From an uncultured Clostridia bacterium (GTDB taxonomy: Bacteria > Bacillota > Clostridia > Christensenellales > CAG-917): DNA of 7,302 bases. This document shows positions 1 to 4,310 of this stretch, piece after piece; position 1 is the first letter of the stretch; the number at the start of each line of letters is the position of its first letter. The position numbers and the translations under genes are program-made. The notes beneath the pieces were generated by a model that was given only the letters and a program-made list of their open reading frames with translations, had not been told where the DNA came from and ran no database searches. Location of the stretch: positions 1-7,302 of the forward strand of contig CANREO010000044.1 of NCBI GenBank assembly GCA_947629635.1. Reading direction: 5' to 3'.

Positions 1-542
1 GAAGCGGCACGATCCCCATCGAAGCCGCGATGATTGGTTTGAATATCGCGCCTGGTATAAACAGAAACTTTGCTGCAGAGCGTTTTGCATTTGCGCCAAA
101 GTCGTTTGAAGTTGCGCGTGAAGAAGCAAAGGCGGTTATGGCGCATGACAGACGGTTGCGCATAAGCGGCTTCGACATAAATCCGGACGCCGTCAAACTT
201 GCGTTAAGACACGCATCGGCGGCAGGCGTAAGGGATCGGATACATCTTCAGACGGCGGATATGAGACAATTTTCGTCGAGATTTAAGGGCGGTTATATTG
301 TGACAAATCCGCCGTACGGGCAGAGACTTATGGCCGGCGAGCAATTGCATGCCCTATACAGGGACTTCGGCGAGATGTGCACCAAGTTGGATGAATGGAA
401 GGTCTTTGTCATTACGGCGTGCAAGAGTTTCGAGCGCGACTTCGGGCGTCAGGCCGATAGAACGCGCAAATTGTACAACAGCGAATTGGAGTGTAATTTT
501 TATCAATATTTCAAACAAAAGACTATCGGTGGTGAATTATGA
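1..542 (+). CDS. Class I SAM-dependent RNA (guanine-N2) methyltransferase, YpsC/RlmL-like, C-terminal part
   Basis: The gene is cut by the window start; the first complete codon is at position 3 and reads SGTIPIEAAM, the end of the DPxCGSGTIPIEAA motif that opens the SAM-binding Rossmann fold. It is followed by an acidic motif II region (GFDINPDAVKLA, where the Asp normally contacts the SAM ribose), motif III (TADMRQF) and the catalytic-type loop TNPPYGQRL, the (N/D)PPY signature of amino-directed methyltransferases. The ending, RKLYNSELECNFYQYF, is typical of the THUMP-containing 23S rRNA m2G methyltransferases (B. subtilis YpsC; N-terminal half of E. coli RlmL). The THUMP domain would lie upstream and is not visible. 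The role, methylation of an exocyclic guanine amine in 23S rRNA, follows from the family; the exact target base cannot be read here. Its TGA overlaps the ATG of dtd (ATGA), which suggests translational coupling. Confidence 0.9.
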   Translation, partial: SGTIPIEAAMIGLNIAPGINRNFAAERFAFAPKSFEVAREEAKAVMAHDRRLRISGFDINPDAVKLALRHASAAGVRDRIHLQTADMRQFSSRFKGGYIVTNPPYGQRLMAGEQLHALYRDFGEMCTKLDEWKVFVITACKSFERDFGRQADRTRKLYNSELECNFYQYFKQKTIGGEL

Positions 543-982
543 GAGCGGTCATTCAGCGTACGTTTCATACAAAGTTGTCCGTCGACGGCAAGACGGTAAG
601 CGAGATCGAAAGGGGGCTTACTGTCTTTCTTGCGATAGTAAAGGGCGACAGTGAGGAGCAGGCGGATTATTTTGCAAAAAAGCTGTCGAATCTGCGCATA
701 TTTAGAGACGAGAACGGTAAAATGAATTTGTCGATAAAGCAAGCGGGCGGCGAAATATTACTGGTGTCGCAATTTTCGCTCGCCGGGACCTTGGGCAAGG
801 GCAGCGGCAACAGACCCGACTTCGGGCAGGCGGAACTGCCCGAAAGAGCTAAACTTTTGTATGATAGGGTCACGCAAAAACTCGTCGAGGAAGGCGTTTC
901 CGTCAAAAACGGCGTTTTCGGCGCGCATATGTTTATAGAACAGCAGCAGGATGGACCGCTGTCGTTCGTTTTTGAGTGTTGA
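539..982 (+). CDS. dtd: D-aminoacyl-tRNA deacylase (DTD)
   Basis: The 147-residue product has the normal DTD length. It hydrolyses the ester of D-amino acids (and glycine mischarged on tRNA-Ala) from tRNA in the cytoplasm, a proofreading role. Family landmarks in order are MRAVIQR at the start, NLRIFRDENGKMNLS (51-65), SQFSL (77-81), GNRPDF (90-95), and NGVFGAHM (124-131) followed by the Gly-cisPro element DGPLS (138-142). Two family motifs carry conservative changes: SQFTL is SQFSL, putting Ser at position 80, and GPVT is GPLS. The essential Gly139-Pro140 pair is kept, so I expect an active enzyme. The ATG overlaps the methyltransferase stop by 4 nt; GGTGGTG at 529-535 is a weak ribosome binding site, consistent with coupled translation. 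The phosphatase gene starts 2 nt after the stop. Confidence 0.95.
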   Translation: MRAVIQRTFHTKLSVDGKTVSEIERGLTVFLAIVKGDSEEQADYFAKKLSNLRIFRDENGKMNLSIKQAGGEILLVSQFSLAGTLGKGSGNRPDFGQAELPERAKLLYDRVTQKLVEEGVSVKNGVFGAHMFIEQQQDGPLSFVFEC

Positions 983-984
983 CT

Positions 985-1467
985 ATGTATAAAATCATGT
1001 TTGTTTGTCTGGGAAATATTTGTCGGTCGCCGATGGCGGAATGTATAGCGGCGGCAAAACTCAAAGAACTCGGCTTGGACGGGCAAGTGCGCGTATATTC
1101 GGCCGGTACTTCGTCCGAAGAGGAGGGCAACGGAATATATCCTCCGGCTCGTCGCCGCCTCATCGAAGAGGGTATAGCCGTTTTGCCACACAGCGCGCGG
1201 CAACTAAATAAATATGACTATGACGAATATGACCTGTTTTTGGGTATGGAAACGCGTCACGTAAGCGCTATGTTGCGTATATTCGGCGGCGATCCTCAAA
1301 ATAAGGTGCAAAGGCTTGCTGACTATTCGGAGGATCCGCACGACATCGCGGACCCTTGGTGGACGGGCGATTTTTACAGTGCATATCGGGATATTTACGA
1401 GAGTTGTCAGGCGCTCATCCAAAACCTCTTACCTATGCTCGAGAGTGGCGATAGGAGCGACAATTAA
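985..1467 (+). CDS. Low-molecular-weight protein-tyrosine phosphatase
   Basis: The 160-residue protein has the size of LMW-PTP enzymes. The N-terminal P-loop CLGNICRSPMAE (residues 8-19) is the C-x5-R-S signature: Cys8 would be the nucleophile and Arg14 the phosphate-binding residue. The C-terminal DPW motif (Asp123) supplies the general acid, followed by the usual Y-x3-Y-x-x-I-type helix. The product would dephosphorylate phosphotyrosine or phosphoarginine in cytoplasmic proteins; B. subtilis YwlE is a protein-arginine phosphatase of this fold, and I cannot tell the two specificities apart. Arsenate reductase is less likely because the downstream paired redox cysteines are absent. I chose the ATG at 985, which gives a canonical start just before the first beta strand. 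In-frame GTG (976) and TTG (979) would add three residues and overlap dtd. No clear ribosome binding site is visible, so translation is probably coupled to dtd. Confidence 0.93.
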   Translation: MYKIMFVCLGNICRSPMAECIAAAKLKELGLDGQVRVYSAGTSSEEEGNGIYPPARRRLIEEGIAVLPHSARQLNKYDYDEYDLFLGMETRHVSAMLRIFGGDPQNKVQRLADYSEDPHDIADPWWTGDFYSAYRDIYESCQALIQNLLPMLESGDRSDN

Positions 1468-1506
1468 AAATATAAAACTCTAATATTCTATAATTAACTA
1501 AATTTT

Positions 1507-1536
1507 TTGTGCACTTTTTATTTGTTATGCTATAAT
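1507..1536 (+). promoter_or_regulatory. Sigma-A type promoter of ktrBA, extended -10
   Basis: A perfect TATAAT lies at 1531-1536, preceded by TG at 1528-1529 (TGcTATAAT, an extended -10). A partial -35, TTGTGC (1507-1512), sits 18 bp upstream. A start about 7 nt downstream, near 1543, would leave a leader of only about 10-13 nt, too short for a riboswitch. No hairpin terminator is visible after the phosphatase gene (1468-1506 is simple AT-rich sequence), so some read-through from the upstream operon is possible. Confidence 0.7.
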
Positions 1537-1555
1537 ATCAAAAACGAGGTCGATG

Positions 1556-2875
1556 ATGAGATCTATCTTTAAAAAACTAACGGGCGCACGAATTATTGCG
1601 CTTGGATTTGCCGCGGCGATACTGATAGGCACGTTGCTCTTGCTGTTGCCTTTTTCTACGGCCGAAGGCAAATGCGCCGGTTTTTTGAATGCGTTTTTTA
1701 CATCGACGTCGGCTATATGCGTGACCGGATTGGTGGTGCAGGACACCGCGACGTATTGGTCGGTGTTCGGGCAGATCGTCATTTTGATCATGATCCAGAT
1801 TGGCGGACTCGGAGTCGTGTCGCTTGCGGCGCTCGTCATGATGATGGTGCGCCACAGAATAGGGCTGCTCGAACGTAGCACTATGCAAGAGGCGATCTCC
1901 GCGCCCAAACTGAGCGGCATCGTCAAATTGACGCGTTTTGTGATATTGTTTACGTTTATTATGGAGGCGATCGGCACGATATTGCTTTTGCCCGTATTTT
2001 GCAAGGATTTCGGCGCAAAGGGCATATGGTACAGCATATTCCACTCCGTATCCGCGTTTTGCAACGCGGGCTTTGATATCGTTGGCAAGGGATACACTTC
2101 GCTAACGGCATATGCGGACAATCCTTTGCTCAACATCACGTTGGTCATTTTGATAGTCGTCGGCGGCATAGGTTTTACCACCGTCTATGACTTTATAAAA
2201 CACGGCGTGCACCTGGGCAAATATTCGCTTCAAAGTAAAGTCATTTTGACGACGACGGCATTTTTGATAGTACTGCCGGCAATATACTTCGCCGTATTTG
2301 AGTTTAAGGACGTCCCGACGGGACAGCGTGTGGCGGAGAGCTTTTTCCAGTCCGTTACGACGCGTACGGCGGGGTTTAACACCGCGGATCTTACTTCGCT
2401 TAGCGACACCGGAATAGCGCTTATGATCTTGCTCATGCTTATAGGAGGCTCGCCGGGTTCTACGGCCGGCGGCATGAAGACCACGACATTTTTAGTTCTG
2501 TTGCTCACTGCGTTTTCCGTGCTTCGTCGCAAAGACGATACAAACTGCTTCAAACGCCGTATTGCGGAAAAGACGGTCAAACATGCGGTCGCGATATTGG
2601 TGCTGTATTTGGTGCTGTTTGTGCTTGGGGGCGTAATTATAAGCAGCGTAGAGGATTTGCCGCTAATCACTTGCCTTTTTGAGACGGCGTCAGCGGTAGG
2701 TACGGTAGGGCTTACGCTCGGCATCACTCCCACGCTCGGCGTAGTATCCAAGCTTGTGCTCATTGTACTGATGTATTCCGGGCGCATAGGAGCTCTGACA
2801 TTGGTGTTTGCAACCTTTATTGGCAAAAATAAAAATATCAGTCGTTATCCGGAGGAAAAACTTTCGGTAGGATAA
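1556..2875 (+). CDS. ktrB: K+ uptake protein, KtrB/TrkH family membrane subunit
   Basis: The 439-residue membrane protein forms the K+ pathway of a Ktr system. The four MPM repeats typical of the family are visible through their pore loops: TSAICVTGL (about residue 55), SAFCNAGFD (about 170), TTRTAGFNT (about 272) and SAVGTVGLTLG (about 384), each with the filter glycine (G58, G172, G273, G385). GGSPGSTAGGMKTTT (297-311), in the third repeat, matches the flexible gating-loop region of KtrB/TrkH, and MYSGRIGALTL near the end is the family C-terminal signature. Length fits KtrB (about 445) better than proteobacterial TrkH (about 480), and the adjacent single-RCK ktrA supports KtrB. Two adjacent ATGs exist: I prefer 1556 because GAGG (1546-1549) is then 6 nt away; the ATG at 1553 has only a 3-nt spacer and adds one Met. 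Na+ dependence is known for KtrAB but not readable here. Confidence 0.95.
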   Translation: MRSIFKKLTGARIIALGFAAAILIGTLLLLLPFSTAEGKCAGFLNAFFTSTSAICVTGLVVQDTATYWSVFGQIVILIMIQIGGLGVVSLAALVMMMVRHRIGLLERSTMQEAISAPKLSGIVKLTRFVILFTFIMEAIGTILLLPVFCKDFGAKGIWYSIFHSVSAFCNAGFDIVGKGYTSLTAYADNPLLNITLVILIVVGGIGFTTVYDFIKHGVHLGKYSLQSKVILTTTAFLIVLPAIYFAVFEFKDVPTGQRVAESFFQSVTTRTAGFNTADLTSLSDTGIALMILLMLIGGSPGSTAGGMKTTTFLVLLLTAFSVLRRKDDTNCFKRRIAEKTVKHAVAILVLYLVLFVLGGVIISSVEDLPLITCLFETASAVGTVGLTLGITPTLGVVSKLVLIVLMYSGRIGALTLVFATFIGKNKNISRYPEEKLSVG

Positions 2876-2876
2876 A

Positions 2877-2882
2877 AGGAGG
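2877..2882 (+). promoter_or_regulatory. Strong ribosome binding site of ktrA
   Basis: AGGAGG immediately follows the ktrB stop and lies 4 nt before the ktrA ATG. It is a full match to the anti-Shine-Dalgarno core and the strongest site in the window, suggesting that ktrA is translated at a higher rate than ktrB. That would fit the octameric KtrA ring binding a KtrB dimer. Confidence 0.85.
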
Positions 2883-2886
2883 AAGT

Positions 2887-3534
2887 ATGAAAAACATATT
2901 GCTAATAGGGCTGGGCAGATTCGGCCGTCACATTGCGGACGAGCTTCAACGCCTCAAAGTCCGCATCATGGCAATAGATAAAGAAGAGGAGCGCGTCAAC
3001 GAAGTGCTTGGCACTGTGACAAGCGCCCAAATCGGCGACAGCACCAACAGGGAGTTTCTGTCGTCGCTGGGCATTGACAATTACGATATGGCCATCGTTG
3101 CGATAGGCGACGATTTCCAAAGTTCTTTGGAGACGACGTCATTGCTTAAAGAGTTGGGCGCCCAACACGTCATATCACGCGCGGCCACCGACGTACATGA
3201 AAAGTTTTTGCTGCGCAACGGCGCGGACGAGGTCATCTATCCCGAAAAAGAACTTGCAAAATGGACTGCGCTGCGATGCTCGTCAAACGCCATAATCGAC
3301 TTTATACCCATTGACAGTACGTACTCGATATTCGAGATAACCGTGCCGTCAAGTTGGGTCAATAAGAGCATATTGCAACTTGATGTGCGCAAAAAGTTCG
3401 GAATAAATATTCTCGGCATCAAAACTAAAGGAGTCCTGGATATGGAAGTGCGCCCGGAGACGGTGCTCACGGAAGGCGTTTCGCTGTTTGTAGTTGGCAA
3501 GATAGATCAAGTGCGCAAGTTTTTGCACATTTGA
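2887..3534 (+). CDS. ktrA: K+ uptake regulatory protein KtrA (single RCK subunit)
   Basis: The 215-residue cytoplasmic protein gates KtrB. Residues 1 to about 125 form the RCK_N (TrkA-N) Rossmann domain: ILLIGLGRFG carries the GxGxxG nucleotide-binding turn (8-13), Asp31 at the end of the second strand should bind the ribose, and GDST (50-53) and AIGDD (72-76) are typical later motifs. Residues about 135-215 form an RCK_C (TrkA-C) domain with the conserved RKKFGINILGI stretch (168-178). One RCK unit and about 220 residues distinguish KtrA from the double-RCK TrkA of proteobacteria. Known family members are opened by ATP and closed by ADP, and many Firmicute KtrA RCK_C domains bind cyclic di-AMP; both are family knowledge, not seen here. 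The gene follows ktrB by 11 nt in the same transcript and is followed by a terminator. Confidence 0.95.
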   Translation: MKNILLIGLGRFGRHIADELQRLKVRIMAIDKEEERVNEVLGTVTSAQIGDSTNREFLSSLGIDNYDMAIVAIGDDFQSSLETTSLLKELGAQHVISRAATDVHEKFLLRNGADEVIYPEKELAKWTALRCSSNAIIDFIPIDSTYSIFEITVPSSWVNKSILQLDVRKKFGINILGIKTKGVLDMEVRPETVLTEGVSLFVVGKIDQVRKFLHI

Positions 3535-3556
3535 TCGACTTTATAAGATATCATTG

Positions 3557-3588
3557 AAGAACGGCTGCAATGCCGTTTTTTATTTGTT
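3557..3588 (+). terminator. Rho-independent terminator of ktrBA
   Basis: The stem AAGAACGGC (3557-3565) pairs with GCCGTTTTT (3572-3580), 9 bp with one G-T pair and a 6-nt loop. The T-rich tail continues to about 3590. It begins 22 nt after the ktrA stop, the expected position. Confidence 0.85.
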
Positions 3589-3620
3589 TTATGAATACGT
3601 TAAAAGATAAAACGGTCTAA

Positions 3621-3656
3621 ATGCGTTTGTAAAACACAAAACGTATTTTAATTTGA
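3621..3656 (+). terminator. Possible second terminator-like hairpin
   Basis: ATGCGTTTGT (3621-3630) pairs with ACAAAACGTAT (3636-3646), leaving one bulged A (3641) and the loop AAAAC. TTTTAATTT follows. The stem is AT-rich and has one G-T pair, so it is weaker than the hairpin at 3557. It may be a backup terminator for ktrBA or chance structure in AT-rich DNA. Confidence 0.35.
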
Positions 3657-3773
3657 TGAATTTCTCGAATTTAGAACACGATACGTATAATATGTGCCAA
3701 AAAAAGTTGCCATACGATACGTGTATGAGCATTGGTATTTATTGAACGAGGAAGAATATAAAATTGCGTTTTA

Positions 3774-3941
3774 TTAGCGACAAACAGCTTTTCGCAAAAA
3801 AAATTTGTGCATTTCGAAGGGATAAAGCGATTTCGCAATAGGTAATAAAAGTAATAAAATGCAGTTGAAAATATGGATTTTTATTAAAATCAGCATAAAA
3901 TAGTTTTCTTTAAGTGAATATTTAATAATATTTACGTCCAT
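3774..3941 (-). CDS. Possible small hydrophobic protein, 55 residues, unknown function
   Basis: An ATG at 3941-3939 on the minus strand is preceded by AGGAG (plus-strand 3950-3954) with an 8-nt spacer, a well-placed ribosome binding site. The reading frame runs 55 codons to TAA at 3774. The product starts MDVNIIKYSLKENY, has a hydrophobic stretch at about residues 15-36 ending in ILLLLLPIA that could be a single membrane span (a Lys at 21 and a His at 23 interrupt it), and ends with a basic tail (FFLRKAVCR). This layout resembles small membrane peptides, including type I toxins. AT-rich noncoding DNA also yields Ile/Leu/Phe/Lys-rich ORFs by chance, and I see no convincing promoter or terminator for it. 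I recognise no family. The ribosome binding site is the main support. Confidence 0.25.
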   Translation of the reverse strand: MDVNIIKYSLKENYFMLILIKIHIFNCILLLLLPIAKSLYPFEMHKFFLRKAVCR

Positions 3942-3974
3942 TGAGAGTTCTCCTGCAAAGTAAAGCGATTTTCT

Positions 3975-3998
3975 ACTGTACAGTGGAGTTTTTCTCCA
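3975..3998. repeat. Palindrome ACTGTACAGT plus adjacent hairpin
   Basis: A perfect 10-bp palindrome, ACTGTACAGT (3975-3984), abuts a hairpin with stem TGGAG/CTCCA around TTTTT (3984-3998). It is followed by ATATT-G-AATAT (3998-4008) and a T-run. It sits 34 bp upstream of the possible minus-strand small ORF and about 115 bp upstream of the leader promoter, so it could be an operator. No regulator can be named. Confidence 0.35.
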
Positions 3999-4112
3999 TA
4001 TTGAATATTTTTTGACTGAATAAATTTCGTATTTTGCACAATGGCCTTGCTCTCTTCAGATGCCCGTCGAGCGATTTTTTTGTCGAAAACGCTATCCAAA
4101 ATGATAATTGTG

Positions 4113-4121
4113 TGATATAAT
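4113..4121 (+). promoter_or_regulatory. Extended -10 promoter of the ABC transporter transcript
   Basis: TGATATAAT is a perfect extended -10 (TG at 4113-4114, TATAAT at 4116-4121). The hexamer 17 bp upstream, TATCCA (4093-4098), is a poor -35, which an extended -10 can tolerate. A second TATAAT (4125-4130) lies 9 bp downstream without a matching -35 or TG. The predicted start, near 4128, falls just before the first pairing segment of the structured leader. Confidence 0.6.
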
Positions 4122-4130
4122 TATTATAAT

Positions 4131-4286
4131 TTAGTGAGGAATAGGAGTATTGTCTCTGGATTAACCGGCTGAAAACGCATGTTTTCACAGCGACGCTTGA
4201 CCGGGAATACGGCGGCGTACATGACAAGACTTCCGACGGGCGTTCTATAGCGCGTACGCGCCGTCATAGGCTCACTCGGCGCTAAA
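4131..4286 (+). promoter_or_regulatory. Candidate structured 5' leader RNA (riboswitch-like, class unknown)
   Basis: The part from 4161 to 4280 is about 57% G+C, an island between AT-rich flanks. A closing helix pairs AGTGAG (4133-4138) with CTCACT (4271-4276). Inside, one arm may pair GTCT (4152-4155) with AGAC (4227-4230). It contains the hairpins TGAAAAC/GTTTTCA (4170-4176, 4181-4187, tetraloop GCAT) and ACGC/GCGT (4193-4196, 4215-4218) enclosing CCG/CGG (4201-4203, 4210-4212). A second arm pairs GACGGGCG (4235-4242) with CGCGCCGTC (4257-4265), one bulge. Length, promoter distance and position 25 nt before the ABC start fit a cis-regulatory leader. I compared it from memory with M-box, ydaO, yybP-ykoY, lysine, cobalamin, guanidine and T-box consensus features and found no convincing match. 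It contains no long ORF. Confidence 0.45.
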
Positions 4287-4301
4287 TATATAAAATAAAA
4301 A

Positions 4302-4306
4302 TGAGG
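4302..4306 (+). promoter_or_regulatory. Ribosome binding site of the ABC transporter gene
   Basis: TGAGG lies 4 nt before the ATG at 4311 in an otherwise AT-rich, unstructured stretch. It supports the 4311 start. An overlapping out-of-frame ATG at 4301 opens a five-codon ORF ending at 4318 and has no ribosome binding site of its own, so it is probably incidental. Confidence 0.6.
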
Positions 4307-4310
4307 CTTT

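Larger units (their letters stand above)
3589..4110. other. AT-rich intergenic region with short repeats, no confident gene
   Basis: These roughly 520 bases carry no recognisable gene. G+C is about 29% over 3601-3960, far below the flanking genes. Visible elements are: inverted AATACGTT/AACGTATT (3594-3601, 3640-3647); ACGATACGT twice (3678-3686, 3714-3722); tandem GTAATAAAA (3842-3850, 3851-3859); TAAAGCGATTT twice (3823-3833, 3961-3971); and a palindrome plus hairpin at 3975-3998. A TATAAT at 3686-3691 has no -35 or TG partner. A 24-codon ATG ORF at 4041-4115 has no ribosome binding site. A 55-codon minus-strand ORF is listed separately. Confidence 0.7.

Noticed and set aside
985..1467. Thioredoxin-dependent arsenate reductase (ArsC)
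   Set aside because: It shares the C-x5-R P-loop, but the paired redox cysteines of ArsC are missing and no ars genes are adjacent.
1489..1494. TATAAT upstream of the ktrB promoter
   Set aside because: It has neither a TG extension nor a -35 at suitable spacing; the site at 1528-1536 is clearly better.
4041..4115. 24-codon plus-strand ORF (starts MALLSSDARR) in a slightly GC-richer patch
   Set aside because: It lacks a ribosome binding site and its stop overlaps the extended -10 of the leader promoter. It is more likely chance.
3973..4227. 84-codon minus-strand ORF in the intergenic gap
   Set aside because: It crosses the leader promoter and part of the structured RNA, has no recognisable motif, and its composition looks like random AT-rich sequence.
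4179..4250. 23-codon plus-strand ORF inside the leader (starts MFSQRRLTG)
   Set aside because: It has no ribosome binding site and lies in the paired hairpin region. A leader peptide is possible but unsupported.
4131..4286. Leader as an M-box (Mg2+) or lysine riboswitch
   Set aside because: There are loose similarities (TTAG..TGAGG at the 5' end, GCTAAA near the 3' end, GGCTGAAA inside), but the diagnostic blocks of either class are not present in order.
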